From Alphaproteobacteria bacterium (GTDB lineage Bacteria; Pseudomonadota; Alphaproteobacteria; DSM-16000; Inquilinaceae), in the NCBI GenBank assembly GCA_028277405.1, contig JANQGH010000091.1, forward strand, positions 1 to 64,000: a DNA stretch of 64,000 nucleotides. Direction: 5' to 3'. The notes under the pieces are model-generated. The model worked only from the letters and a program-made list of their open reading frames with translations, searched no databases and was not told where the DNA came from. A program made the position numbers and the translations under genes. Shown piece by piece: positions 42,282 through 51,792 of the stretch. The first letter of the stretch is position 1. Every line of letters starts with the position of its first letter.

Positions 42282-43436
42282 TCAGTCCTCCAGGGTCGGG
42301 ACGTCCAACCAACGCCGTTCGGCCCAGCTTTTTAGCCCCAGCTCCGCCAGTTGCACACCCTTCGCACCCTCCAACAGCGTGTAGCGGTAGGGGGCATCTT
42401 CCAGCACGTGGCGCAGGAACATCTCCCACTGGCTCTTGAAGCCGTTGTCGGTTTCCTGATTGTCGGGGACCTGCTGCCATTGCTCGAAGAAGTTCAGGGT
42501 CTGGCGCTGGTCCGGGTTCCATACCGGGCGCGGCGTCGCCTGGCGCGGCTGGACCCAGCAATCGAACAGCCCGGCGACCGCGCTGCCATGGGTGCCGTCG
42601 GCGTGGAAAGTGACCAGATCATCCCGCCGTACCCGCGTGGTCCAGGAGCTGTTGATCTGCGCGATCACGCCGCCCTCGAGTTCGAAGGTCGCGTAGGCCG
42701 CGTCGTCCGCATCGGCGGCGTAGCCCTTGCCGGCCTCGTCGACCCGCTCCGGGATATGCGTGGCGCCCAGGCAGCTCACGGCCTTGACCTCGCCGAACAG
42801 ACTGTCGAGCACATAGCGCCAATGGCACAGCATATCCAGGATGATGCCGCCGCCTTCCGCCTTGCGATAGTTCCAGGACGGGCGCTGGGCCGGTTGCCAG
42901 TCGCCCTCGAACACCCAATAGCCGAACTCGCCGCGCACCGACAGCAGCCGGCCGAAAAACCCGCTGTCGCGCAGCATCGCCATCTTGCGCAGTCCCGGCA
43001 GGAACAGCTTGTCCTGAACGACGCCGTGCTTGATGCCCGCATCGCGCGCGGCGTGATAGACGGACAGGGCATCTTCCAGGGAGTCGGAAACCGGCTTTTC
43101 GCAATAGACGTGCTTGCCTGCAGCGATCGCCTGCTTCAGCAGGTCGGTGCGCAGTTGGGTCGAAGCCGCATCGAAGAAGATGGTGTCGTCGGGGTTGGCC
43201 AGCGCCGCCGCCATGTCCGTCGTCCAGCGGGCCACGCCGTGTTGCTTGGCCAACCGTTCGATCTTGTCCGGATTGCGCCCGACGATGATCGGGTCTACCT
43301 GGACTCGCCGCCCGTCGCTCAGTGTCAGGCCGCCCTGGTCGCGGATCGCCAGGACCGAGCGGATCAGGTGCTGGTTCATACCCATGCGGCCGGTTACGCC
43401 GTGCATGATGATGCCAATGCGGTCGTCAGCCGCCAT
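42282..43436 (-). CDS. Gfo/Idh/MocA family oxidoreductase
   Basis: 384 residues. The Rossmann loop reads IIMHGVTGRMGMNQ and the EKP motif HVYCEKPVSDSLEDAL carries the catalytic Lys, with GGGIILDMLCHWRYVLDSLF as the His-containing C-terminal site. Such enzymes oxidise sugars or cyclitols with NAD(P). Likely the first dehydrogenase on the sugar handled by this block. Confidence 0.88.
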   Translation of the reverse strand: MAADDRIGIIMHGVTGRMGMNQHLIRSVLAIRDQGGLTLSDGRRVQVDPIIVGRNPDKIERLAKQHGVARWTTDMAAALANPDDTIFFDAASTQLRTDLLKQAIAAGKHVYCEKPVSDSLEDALSVYHAARDAGIKHGVVQDKLFLPGLRKMAMLRDSGFFGRLLSVRGEFGYWVFEGDWQPAQRPSWNYRKAEGGGIILDMLCHWRYVLDSLFGEVKAVSCLGATHIPERVDEAGKGYAADADDAAYATFELEGGVIAQINSSWTTRVRRDDLVTFHADGTHGSAVAGLFDCWVQPRQATPRPVWNPDQRQTLNFFEQWQQVPDNQETDNGFKSQWEMFLRHVLEDAPYRYTLLEGAKGVQLAELGLKSWAERRWLDVPTLED

Positions 43437-43453
43437 GAAGATCTCCCCCCATC

Positions 43454-44509
43454 CTAAGTGTTGAGCCAGCGGTCGCGGTGCTTCGCGACAAAAGCGTCGT
43501 CGTTCAAATCCGGGTAGGCCGCGTAGACCCGATCGATCTCCGCGTCCTGTCCCGGGCCTAGCCCTTCGTTTGGGTCAAGGCACCAAATGCCCTCCAACAG
43601 GCCTTGGCGGCGCAGGACCTCATGCAGGCCTGCGATGACGCCGCGATAGTCGTTCGCGGCATCGAAAAAGGCGCCGTTGGCGTCCGTCGTGTCGGCGTCC
43701 CGTGTCAGCCAGCCGCGGTCCAAGGCCCCGTCCGGCAGCGCCTTGATTTCATCGACCATTCTGACCGCGCTGTGCGTCCAAACCGACCAATGGCCCAGAA
43801 GACCACCGACGATCCTAACGTCGACCGGTTCGCCGTCACGCAGCACGGAATAGGGGGTCAGCAGGTCAAGCACGATGTGATCGTCATTGCCGGTATACAG
43901 CGCAATCCGGTCCTCGGCGCCGGCCGCGACGACGCCCTGGATCACGTCCAATGTCCGGTATCGGTTGAACGGCGCTATCTTGATGCCGACGATGTTGTCG
44001 AGCGCGGCAAACTCGCGCCAGAAGGCGCGCGATAACACACGGCCGCCAACCGCCGGCTGCAGATAGAAACCCATCACCGGCATGACAGCGGCGACCGCCC
44101 GGACGTGGTCGATCATCTCGCCGTCGCTGGCGCTGTCGAAGCCGGCCAGACTGAGCAGCACGGCGTGATACCCAAGGTCGCGCGCGATCGTCGCCTCGGC
44201 CACGGCCTGACGGGTCGGGCCGATGGCGCCGGTGACCAGGAATGTCGGACGCGATACCCAAGACGCTGCCTCTTCGGCGGCCAGCCTGAGAACCGGTTCG
44301 AACAGGTTCGCTTGCCGGATCGCGAACTGGGTCGTGTGCACGCCGACCGCCAAGCCGACGACACCGGCGTCGAGATAGTACCGGCTCAGCGCGCGCTGAC
44401 GCCGTTCGTCCAGCGTGCGGTCGGCTGTCAGCGCCAGCGGATGGGCCGGTATCACACCGCCGCGCCTGAAGGCGGCCAAAGCCTCGCTCGGAATGTCCCC
44501 AATCTGCAT
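43454..44509 (-). CDS. DapA-family lyase
   Basis: 351 residues. GVVGLAVGVHTTQFAIRQ resembles the substrate loop of the family and NIVGIKIAPFNRYRTLD holds the Schiff-base Lys. Differs clearly from the DUF993 protein two genes later, so the block has two distinct keto-acid aldolases or dehydratases. First gene of the second half of the block, with the TetR-type palindrome 18 bp before the ATG. Confidence 0.85.
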   Translation of the reverse strand: MQIGDIPSEALAAFRRGGVIPAHPLALTADRTLDERRQRALSRYYLDAGVVGLAVGVHTTQFAIRQANLFEPVLRLAAEEAASWVSRPTFLVTGAIGPTRQAVAEATIARDLGYHAVLLSLAGFDSASDGEMIDHVRAVAAVMPVMGFYLQPAVGGRVLSRAFWREFAALDNIVGIKIAPFNRYRTLDVIQGVVAAGAEDRIALYTGNDDHIVLDLLTPYSVLRDGEPVDVRIVGGLLGHWSVWTHSAVRMVDEIKALPDGALDRGWLTRDADTTDANGAFFDAANDYRGVIAGLHEVLRRQGLLEGIWCLDPNEGLGPGQDAEIDRVYAAYPDLNDDAFVAKHRDRWLNT

Positions 44510-44526
44510 GGTATCTCGGAATCAGA

Positions 44527-44570
44527 AAGTAACTAATCAGTTACTTACAGTGTGTGCTGGAAGCCGTCAA
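44527..44570 (-). promoter_or_regulatory. Promoter and TetR-type operator before DapA-like gene
   Basis: AAGTAACT and AGTTACTT form a perfect inverted repeat around four bases at 44527-44546. On the minus strand a -35-like TTGACG (44570-44565) and, 17 bases later, a weak -10 TAAGTA (44547-44542) lie over it, so a bound repressor would block the promoter. The regulator gene is directly upstream on the same strand. A related site stands before tctC. Confidence 0.6.
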
Positions 44571-44615
44571 TCGCATCTATCGACCGTGATTGATTTCTGG
44601 TTCAGGGCGGGACGT

Positions 44616-45326
44616 TCAGGGCCGGAGGTACCCCAGGATCAGGTCGACAACATGCTGACGACGTTGCCTGAGCGCGCCCGGCGCCTCCAGCTGGCGGTTG
44701 AAAATCGCCGACAGCGTATGCCGGTTGGAAAAATAGAAATAGCTGATGCCGGCGATCGAGATGTAGAGTTGAACGGGGTCGACACCAGTGCGGAACTGCC
44801 CGCTGGCTGCGCCCCGCTCCAGCAACTCCGAGATCAACTCAACCAACGGCATGTTCAGGCTGCGGGCTACATTGGACGACCGAACATGGGCCGCGCCATG
44901 CAGGTTTTCCTCGTTCAGCAGCTTCACGAATTCGGGGTGCCGCAAGAACCAGTCAAAGCTGAACGCCACCAATTGGCCCATGGCCACGACAGGGTCCCGG
45001 CTGGTCAGTTGCAGGTCGGCCTCGCTGCCCCTGATCCGGGCATAGGTGTTCTCCAGCACCGCCTGGAACAGCCCATCCTTTGAGCCGAAATAGTGATAGA
45101 TCATGCGCTTATTGGCACCCGAACGACGGGCGATATCGTCGGTGCGCGCGCCTTCCAGCCCTTTGGCCGCGAACTCCTGCGTCGCGGCACTAAGAATGCT
45201 GGCCCGCGTCCGTTCCGGGTCGCGGGTCGCCCGCTCCGCCGCCTTTCCAGGGGCAGAGGCGGTGGGCTTTATGTCAGTAGTTGCCGTCACGTACTTCGAA
45301 ATGGGTAGGTTTGCCGAGAGATCCAC
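44616..45326 (-). CDS. TetR-family transcriptional regulator
   Basis: 236 residues from GTG at 45326; a GTG at 45290 would give 224 and is also possible. The N-terminal helix-turn-helix is clear: RASILSAATQEFAAKGLEGA, RTDDIARRSGANKRMIYHYF and GSKDGLFQAVLENTY. The C-terminal part resembles RutR-type ligand domains. Overlaps the end of the epimerase gene, so it is cotranscribed with the upstream catabolic genes and probably autoregulated. The palindromes at 44527 and 51793 are its likely sites. Confidence 0.88.
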   Translation of the reverse strand: MDLSANLPISKYVTATTDIKPTASAPGKAAERATRDPERTRASILSAATQEFAAKGLEGARTDDIARRSGANKRMIYHYFGSKDGLFQAVLENTYARIRGSEADLQLTSRDPVVAMGQLVAFSFDWFLRHPEFVKLLNEENLHGAAHVRSSNVARSLNMPLVELISELLERGAASGQFRTGVDPVQLYISIAGISYFYFSNRHTLSAIFNRQLEAPGALRQRRQHVVDLILGYLRP

Positions 45327-46302
45327 CCCCTGATTTGACCCAAGCCGCGGTCCAGTCCAGTAATTTGGCCAACGGCACCGTTGGATATCCGAAAAGGCGA
45401 GTCTGTTCGGCGGTGTTCACCAGCCAGGCCGTTGCCGCCTCGTCGCCTTCGATGATGGGTTTTCTGTCCAGCCTTTCGCCCATCGCCGCCGCCATCGCCC
45501 GCACGCTGGCGACCTCGGGTCCGGAGACATTCAAAGGGGTCGTCGGTGTCGTGCAATGCTTCAGCGCCCGCAAGGCGCAGGCGTTGGCATCCCCTTGCCA
45601 GATGACGTTGACGTGGCCCATGGCCACGGAAATCGGCTGGCCATCGCGGACCAGGGTAGCGACATCATGTAGCACGCCATAGCGCATGTCGATGGCGTAG
45701 CTGAGACGCAGCAGCCGTCCCGGCGTGTCGAAGCGGCTGCTGTAATATTCGAACATGCGCTCGCGCCCGACACAGGATGCGGCATATTCGCCCGGCGGCG
45801 GCGTTGGCGGCGTGGCTTCGGTGGCGCCTTGATGCCGGATATCGACGAACGGATAGACGCAGGCCGTGGAGAAGGCGACGATGCGCGCCTTGGCGAAGTG
45901 TTCCGCCACGATCGCCGGCACCAGGGCGTTCATGGCCCAGGTCAGCGGCTGATTGCCTGACGAGCCGAACTTTCGGCCGGCCATGAAGATCACGTTTTCC
46001 GTCACCTCCAGCCGCGCGACGGCGGCGCGATCCAGCAGATCGCAGGCGACGGTCTCAACGCCGGCCGCCTCCAAACGCGCCTTGACGGCTGCATCGGTGA
46101 AGCGGGCGACGCCGATAACGCGCTTTTCCGGCGCCGCGCGCTTGGCCAGGATGGCCAGCGACGGCCCCATTTTGCCGCCCACGCCCAGCACCGTGACGTC
46201 GCCGCCGACCGACTTCAGGTCGGCGATCAGGTCCGGGCTGGGCCGGGTCATGAAGTCGTCGAGCGCGGCCTCGTCGGCGAACCCTTCGGGCAGGTCGGTC
46301 AT
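45274..46302 (-). CDS. NAD-dependent epimerase/dehydratase family protein
   Basis: 342 residues. GGDVTVLGVGGKMGPSLA binds NAD and ENVIFMAGRKFG follows; STACVYPF and YAASCVGRERMFEYYS are in the order of the extended SDR fold, although the Tyr-x3-Lys text is changed to a form with Arg (CVGRERMFEY), so activity is less certain. Middle gene of the TetR block; its start shares one base with the enolase-superfamily stop. Confidence 0.8.
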   Translation of the reverse strand: MTDLPEGFADEAALDDFMTRPSPDLIADLKSVGGDVTVLGVGGKMGPSLAILAKRAAPEKRVIGVARFTDAAVKARLEAAGVETVACDLLDRAAVARLEVTENVIFMAGRKFGSSGNQPLTWAMNALVPAIVAEHFAKARIVAFSTACVYPFVDIRHQGATEATPPTPPPGEYAASCVGRERMFEYYSSRFDTPGRLLRLSYAIDMRYGVLHDVATLVRDGQPISVAMGHVNVIWQGDANACALRALKHCTTPTTPLNVSGPEVASVRAMAAAMGERLDRKPIIEGDEAATAWLVNTAEQTRLFGYPTVPLAKLLDWTAAWVKSGGGSLGKPTHFEVRDGNY

Positions 46303-47768
46303 CAGGCGGGTTCTCCTTCAAGCATGGAAAAGTGCCAGTCGGCCTCGGCGATGCCGCTGTCCATATCCGGCGGCGCGCCGACGCCCAGCCCCGGCACCTG
46401 CAGCGAGCCGATCGACAGCATCCCGTCGCGGATCTTGAGCGCGACGGTATCCCTGTGGCGTTCGTAGAGGTCGGGATGCTGGGCCAGGGCCTGGAAGCGT
46501 TCGGCGCCCGGCAAATGGTCCAGGCCCCGGAAGTAATGGTGGCCATTGCGCTCCACATGGGGGATGCCCAGCGTGGCCACCACGGCGAGGTCGGCTTGCA
46601 AGGGAACGATGGCGAGGTTGGTCAGGTCTTCGGCGGACTGGAAATAGCTGGCGCGCGCCGAGCGCCGGTTGTGATGGTCTGCCAAAGCCAGGTTCAGGAA
46701 CGAGCGATAGACGCTCTTGCAGTTCTTGTGGCTGACGCCGTGGTAGCCGAGCGCGACGGCGTCGGCATAGGCCTCGGTCCAGCCGTCCGCCTCGTCGATC
46801 AGCAGGGGTTTGCCGATGGCCGCGAGGGCCGGCGCCGGCAGTGGCTCCGCCATGGCGACCGCGCGGTCGAGCGGCTGTTCGATGAACAGAATGGCGTCGT
46901 AGAAATCGTCCAAGGCAGGCGTTGATCGAACCTGTTCGATCAGCGCGACGAAGTCGTCGATCTGCTTGTACTGTTCGTTGCCGTCCAGCGTGATCGCGAT
47001 CGGCCGACCGGCGTTTGCGACGATCGAAGCGATCTGCGTCAGCCGATCGATGTCGGCGTCCCGATCGCCCGCGACCTTAACCTTCAGGTATCGCAGCCCG
47101 TCGATCCGAAGATATTCCTCCAACGTCGTCGGAAAGCCGTCGTCGGGCAGATCGTCCGACGCTGCGTCGGCGGCGGTGATCGGGTCGACCAAGCCGACCG
47201 TGTGGCGCAGCGCCACCGTGTCGAGCGGCCGGTCGGGAAGGGCCTCCAAATGCTCATCGGGCTCCAGCACCGGAAAGATGTTTCGGCAGTTGATGCCCAG
47301 CATCCCCTTGCGCACCAGCGCGTCGAACGGCAGCCCCGCCAGCCGGCCCGCAGCGTCGATGACAGCCCGTTCCAGCATCGAGGCGCCAAAGGAAGCCCCC
47401 AGCCTGTTGAACCCGTCCGCCAGCGCCCGCCGCTCAATCTCGTGCCGCGTGTCGCGCCAAAGGCCAAACGCCGTATCAGGTTTTGCGTCGGCGTAGACCT
47501 CTCGCGCGTGCCTCAGCGCCATCAGCAGGTCGGCAACGTTGTCGGCCGGCGTCTTTTCCGGTGTCTTGTCGAACCATTTGTAGGCCAGGATGTCTGACGC
47601 GTAGCCCCTGCCGGTCTGGCCATCCTCGGTTTCGACGGTAACTTCCAGCAGGCTCACGGGGGCTGCCGTCATGGTCACGACGCCGAAGCGAAACGGCATG
47701 CGCGCAAAGGCGTTGCGGATGACCAGCCGGCTGTCCCGAACCCGCAGGCGTGGCGCGTTCGATGTCAT
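46302..47768 (-). CDS. Enolase-superfamily enzyme (mandelate racemase-like)
   Basis: 488 residues, longer than the usual 380-400. The barrel has YLKVKVAGDRDAD (catalytic Lys pair), ITLDGNEQYKQ (Asp metal ligand), LFIEQPLDR (Glu), LLIDEADGW (Glu) and GVSHKNCKSVYRS (second Lys). These are the residues of a sugar-acid dehydratase or racemase or an ammonia-lyase-like enzyme. An extra C-terminal 90 residues are not part of the barrel. Overlaps the neighbouring isomerase gene by four bases. Confidence 0.82.
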   Translation of the reverse strand: MTSNAPRLRVRDSRLVIRNAFARMPFRFGVVTMTAAPVSLLEVTVETEDGQTGRGYASDILAYKWFDKTPEKTPADNVADLLMALRHAREVYADAKPDTAFGLWRDTRHEIERRALADGFNRLGASFGASMLERAVIDAAGRLAGLPFDALVRKGMLGINCRNIFPVLEPDEHLEALPDRPLDTVALRHTVGLVDPITAADAASDDLPDDGFPTTLEEYLRIDGLRYLKVKVAGDRDADIDRLTQIASIVANAGRPIAITLDGNEQYKQIDDFVALIEQVRSTPALDDFYDAILFIEQPLDRAVAMAEPLPAPALAAIGKPLLIDEADGWTEAYADAVALGYHGVSHKNCKSVYRSFLNLALADHHNRRSARASYFQSAEDLTNLAIVPLQADLAVVATLGIPHVERNGHHYFRGLDHLPGAERFQALAQHPDLYERHRDTVALKIRDGMLSIGSLQVPGLGVGAPPDMDSGIAEADWHFSMLEGEPA

Positions 47769-48598
47769 CGCGTTTGCTCCTGAACACCGCGCAGATAGCC
47801 GGCCGCGACCGCCGCCGTGGTCGGTCCGTCGGGGATGTAGTCGAAGGGTTCGACCGAAACCGGCCCGGTGAACCCGACATCGGCGAGGGCCGCGAAGACG
47901 GGACCGAACCGATCGTCACCCTGGCCGGGTGCGCGGCGGCTGCGGTCGTTGACCTGAATGTGCGCGAGGTGTCCTGTCGGCCACCATTGGCGGATCAGGT
48001 CGGCCACCGGCCGATCCTCGGCAAGCGCGGCGGCCGACGTGTCGATCATGGTCTTGAAGGCCGGTTTGCCGATCTCCTTCACCATCGCGACCGCCTCGGC
48101 GACCGTGTTGATGAACGCCGTCTCGCGCGGGGCGAGCGGTTCCAGGCAATAGGTCACGCCGGCCTTTTCGGCCGCCTCGGCCGCGACGCGGAAGCATCGA
48201 AGCGCATTGGCGCGCGCGGCCTCGGGCGACACGGCATCTTCCAATCGGCGCTGGGCCGGCGAGCCGTGCACGAGCACCGTCCCGCCGAGCGCCGCGCACA
48301 TGTCGACCAGGGCACGCAGGACGTCCGTCGTGCGTTCTCTCAGGCCGGCATCGTCGGTGGTGATCGACAGGCCTGCGGGTGCGACCAGCAGCCAGTGCAG
48401 CCCAGTGATGCGCAAGCCATGATCCTCGGCGATCGTGCGATAGCTATGAAGTGCGCTGTCGGGCAGCCGGTGGGGTTCGTCCGACAGGGTGAAGGGCGCG
48501 ACCTCAAGGCCGACATAGCCGAGTCGGGCGGCCAGCTTGCACTGGTCGGCGAAGTCCAGGTCGCGCACCACCTCGTTGCAAAGGCTCAGATCCAGCAT
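47765..48598 (-). CDS. Sugar phosphate isomerase/epimerase (TIM barrel)
   Basis: 277 residues. VTYCLEPLAPRETAFINT carries the first metal Glu, KTMIDTSAAALA the Asp and HLAIQVND-like text (GHLAHIQVNDRSR) the His; GPVSVEPFDYIPDGP ends the site. Same superfamily as the 40275 gene but not a close copy. Three bases separate it from tctB and it overlaps the next gene by four, so it is in the TetR operon. Confidence 0.85.
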   Translation of the reverse strand: MLDLSLCNEVVRDLDFADQCKLAARLGYVGLEVAPFTLSDEPHRLPDSALHSYRTIAEDHGLRITGLHWLLVAPAGLSITTDDAGLRERTTDVLRALVDMCAALGGTVLVHGSPAQRRLEDAVSPEAARANALRCFRVAAEAAEKAGVTYCLEPLAPRETAFINTVAEAVAMVKEIGKPAFKTMIDTSAAALAEDRPVADLIRQWWPTGHLAHIQVNDRSRRAPGQGDDRFGPVFAALADVGFTGPVSVEPFDYIPDGPTTAAVAAGYLRGVQEQTR

Positions 48599-48601
48599 CT
48601 T

Positions 48602-49117
48602 CTATCCCGGCAGTCTGACGTAGAACAGTCGCTCAAAGACGAACTCGACACCCGCACCCGTCACGGCCGCGATGGCAGCGGCAATCGCGATGTTGGGCAG
48701 GGGCGGCAGCTTGCCGAGCGCCATCGCCTCGGTGGCTACCACGAAGGCAAAGACGAAGGCCATGGTCGCCAGCCAGAACGGCAGCCAGCCGAACAGACCA
48801 AGCGCATAGCCAAGCGTCAGGGCCAAAACCAACGCAACCCGCCGGACCGAGGCGGAGCGGACGAAGCCGCCGATCGTATCGGCCGTGAGATCCAGCCGCC
48901 AACCGCCGCGCAGGATCGAGCGGATCAGCATGGCGAGCCCGCACAGGGTCAGGATCGCGCCCAACATGCCCGGCACGATGCCCGGCACCGTGTAGGGATT
49001 GACGTTCAGGTGATCGAGCCTGGGCAGGCGCAGGCTCTCCACCAGGACGGCGATGCCGAACGCGGTCAGCACGATGGCCGAGACGAAGTCCAGCCGATCC
49101 ATGCGGCTTGCCTTCAT
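48602..49117 (-). CDS. Tripartite tricarboxylate transporter, small membrane subunit TctB
   Basis: 171 residues with four helices. The opening DFVSAIVLTAFGIAVLVESL and YTVPGIVPGMLGAILTL fit TctB. Its start overlaps tctA by four bases. It forms the inner-membrane carrier with TctA; solute is delivered by the TctC protein. Confidence 0.88.
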   Translation of the reverse strand: MKASRMDRLDFVSAIVLTAFGIAVLVESLRLPRLDHLNVNPYTVPGIVPGMLGAILTLCGLAMLIRSILRGGWRLDLTADTIGGFVRSASVRRVALVLALTLGYALGLFGWLPFWLATMAFVFAFVVATEAMALGKLPPLPNIAIAAAIAAVTGAGVEFVFERLFYVRLPG

Positions 49118-50631
49118 GGCCCGTCTCCGTCCCGCCGCCCGCCCAGCATCCTGGCCATCAGGCGCCGCGTGCCGGGCATGCTGAGAATGATGAACAGCAA
49201 GGCGGACCCGAACAGGACGATGCTGATCGGCCGGGTGAAGAACGGCGTCAGGTCGCCGTCGGTCAGCACCAGGCCGCGCCGCAGGCTCTTGTCCAGGATA
49301 TCGCCCAGCACGATGCCCAGGATAAGGGGCGCCATGGGGTATTTCAGCTCGCGCAGGATGAAGCCCAGCACGCCGAACACCAGCATGACCCAGACATCGA
49401 AGGTGCGGCTGGCGATGGCGAAGGCGCCGACGGTGCAGAGCACGAAGATGACCGGCATCAGCCGTTCTCGCGTGACCCTCAATACCAGCAGCAATGGCCT
49501 CGTCAGCAGCAGGCCGAGCACGAACATCGCGCAGGTCGCCAGGAACACCATGGCGACGACGGAAAAGACGAAGTCCGGAAACTCGATCATGATCAGCGGG
49601 CCTGGCCGGATGCCGTGGATGATCATGGCCGCCAGCAGGACGGCGGCCGGGGCGGAACCGGGCACGGCCAGCGTTAGAACGGGGATCAGCGCGCCGGGTA
49701 CCGCTGCATTGTTGCCTGTCTCCGCCGCCATCAGCCCCTCGACCGAACCCTTGCCGAATTGGTTCTTCTCGCGGGAGGTCTGGCGCGCCGCCGCGTATGA
49801 CGCCCAGGCGCCCATGTCCTCGCCGACGCCGGGCACCAGGCCCATGAAGGTGCCGATCAGGCCCGATCGGATGGCCGTGATGCGGTAGCGCACCGCTTGG
49901 CGGATGCCTGTCCAGATACTGCCGACCTTGCCGCGTACCACCTCATAGGATTGCTGGCGCATTACTGTCAGGATCTCGGCAAAGCCAAAGGCACCGACCA
50001 TGGCGGGCAACAGGCCGATGCCGCCGGCCAGATCGGTGGAGCCGTATGCGAAACGCGGCACCGCATGGATGCCCTCTTGCCCGATCATGGCGACGAAGAG
50101 GCCCAAGAAGCCGGCGATCCAGCCCTTCAGCGGGTCGTCCAGGGCCGTCAGCTGGCCGGCGATCAAGACGCCGAATACCGCCAGCCAGAAGAACTCGAAC
50201 GCGCCGAACGACAGCGCGAATTCGGCCAGCGCCGGCGCGACGACCGCGAGTGCCAGCATGCCGATCAAGCCGCCGACGAACGAGCCTGTCGTGGCGATCG
50301 CCATGGCGCGTCCGGCCTGGCCGGATCGGGCCAGCGGATAGCCGTCCAGCGAGGTCGCGGCGTTGGCCGGCGTGCCCGGAATGTTCAAGAGAATGGCACT
50401 GCGGCTGCCGCCATAGATGGCGCCGACATACATGCAGATCAGGATCAGGATCGCCCGATCCGCCTCCATCTGAAACGTCAGCGTCGTCATCAGGGCGACA
50501 CCCAACGTCGCGGTCAGCCCCGGCAGCATGCCGACGACGATGCCCAGCAACGTCGCCCAGAAAACGTCGATGATGGCGAAGCTGATGACGAAGCCGCCAA
50601 TGGCGGACAGGAACGATTCTAGGCCGGCCAA
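49114..50631 (-). CDS. Tripartite tricarboxylate transporter, large membrane subunit TctA
   Basis: 505 residues with about twelve helices, starting from TTG at 50631 behind a GAGA element. The opening LLGIVVGMLPGLTATLGVAL and NIPGTPANAATSLDGYPLA are the family signatures, as is the late PGSAPAAVLLAAMIIHG. A sodium- or proton-driven carrier for citrate-like or sugar acids in other bacteria. The substrate here should match the sugar-acid enzymes downstream. Confidence 0.9.
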   Translation of the reverse strand: MAGLESFLSAIGGFVISFAIIDVFWATLLGIVVGMLPGLTATLGVALMTTLTFQMEADRAILILICMYVGAIYGGSRSAILLNIPGTPANAATSLDGYPLARSGQAGRAMAIATTGSFVGGLIGMLALAVVAPALAEFALSFGAFEFFWLAVFGVLIAGQLTALDDPLKGWIAGFLGLFVAMIGQEGIHAVPRFAYGSTDLAGGIGLLPAMVGAFGFAEILTVMRQQSYEVVRGKVGSIWTGIRQAVRYRITAIRSGLIGTFMGLVPGVGEDMGAWASYAAARQTSREKNQFGKGSVEGLMAAETGNNAAVPGALIPVLTLAVPGSAPAAVLLAAMIIHGIRPGPLIMIEFPDFVFSVVAMVFLATCAMFVLGLLLTRPLLLVLRVTRERLMPVIFVLCTVGAFAIASRTFDVWVMLVFGVLGFILRELKYPMAPLILGIVLGDILDKSLRRGLVLTDGDLTPFFTRPISIVLFGSALLFIILSMPGTRRLMARMLGGRRDGDGP

Positions 50632-50739
50632 TTGACCATCTCTCGGTTCTTGGGCAGCGCGGCGGCCGGCACGATTGTTGATGCAGAAAGCCCCCGACGC
50701 CGGCTGTCAGCGCCAGGGGCAGCTTTGGTCATGAGCCGC

Positions 50740-51747
50740 TTACGGCCGGGCGATGCCGTAATCCTCCGGATTGTTGGGCGCCTGACCGCTATCGAACAGC
50801 AGCCAGACATTCTGCTCCAGGATCGGCCTGACGGCGGCTTGCGCATCGTCGCCCATCGACGGGTCGAAGAAGGCGCCGCGATTGGCTGCATACTCGGCGA
50901 GCGCATCGGAGTTGACGATCACGTCGGCCCAGACCGCGTCCATGGTCTCCGTCACCTCGGCCGGCACGTCCGCCGGTGCCCAGATGCCGAAATAGTTGTT
51001 GGCGGTCTGAATGTCCGGCAGCCAGTCCGTGATCGCCGGGATCGAGCCGTAACCCTCCAGCTCAAGCGGCGCGCTGGCCACGACGGCCAGCGGCACGATG
51101 CGCCCGGCGCGGATCATTTCCGCCTGCTCCGACGCAAGCTGGGTGGTGATGTTGGTCTCGCCCGCGACCGTGGCCAGCACGGCCGGGTTGCCGCCATCAT
51201 AGGTGACATGCCGGTATTCGACGTCACCTGCCTGGGCGATCGCTTGCATGGCGTTGTGCCCGCCGGAGGTGACACCCGCCGTGGCCACGGTGACCTCACC
51301 CGGACTGGCCTGCATGGCCGCCACCAGGTCGCCGAAATCGTCATACCCGGCATCGGGATTGGCCCCGACGACCGCCACGTTCGCAATGTGCAGGTAGAGG
51401 TTCCAATCCTCGATCGGCACGTCGAGCATGTCCAAAACCGGATAGCTGCCGAGATCGACCGCCGCACCCGCGGCCCAGGTCAGCCCGTCATGCGGCGCCT
51501 GCCACGCGTTCGTGGTGCCGACCGAACCGGACGCACCCGGTTGGTTGACGATGACCACGGTCTGGCCCAGCGCCTGTTCCAACTCGCCCGCCAGCACGCG
51601 GGTCACGCTGTCGGTCGACCCGCCGGCCGACCAAGGCACGATGATGGTAACGGGCTCGGCGGGCTGCCAGGCATTGTCCTGGGCAAAGGCAGGTCCGCTG
51701 ACGGCCAAAATGGCGGCGGAAATCAGCAAGGTGCGTTTGATCGACAC
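50740..51747 (-). CDS. Tripartite transporter substrate-binding protein TctC (Bug family)
   Basis: 335 residues from the GTG at 51747, where GGGGAGGACGACC is well placed; an upstream ATG at 51765 would extend into that ribosome site. Signal peptide KRTLLISAAILAVSGPAFAQ. The mature part contains ITIIVPWSAGGSTDSVTRVL-like text (VTIIVPWSAGGSTDS), VNQPGASGSVG and HNAMQAI, standard for Bug proteins. First gene of the TetR block; the palindrome is 46-65 bases upstream. Confidence 0.9.
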   Translation of the reverse strand: MSIKRTLLISAAILAVSGPAFAQDNAWQPAEPVTIIVPWSAGGSTDSVTRVLAGELEQALGQTVVIVNQPGASGSVGTTNAWQAPHDGLTWAAGAAVDLGSYPVLDMLDVPIEDWNLYLHIANVAVVGANPDAGYDDFGDLVAAMQASPGEVTVATAGVTSGGHNAMQAIAQAGDVEYRHVTYDGGNPAVLATVAGETNITTQLASEQAEMIRAGRIVPLAVVASAPLELEGYGSIPAITDWLPDIQTANNYFGIWAPADVPAEVTETMDAVWADVIVNSDALAEYAANRGAFFDPSMGDDAQAAVRPILEQNVWLLFDSGQAPNNPEDYGIARP

Positions 51748-51792
51748 GGTCGTCCTCCCCTTCATCGTCCATCGGATCGGTCCCGTGGACTT

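Noticed and set aside
47750..49888. 712-codon plus-strand frame over the Tct and isomerase genes
   Set aside because: Antisense shadow of three well-supported genes.
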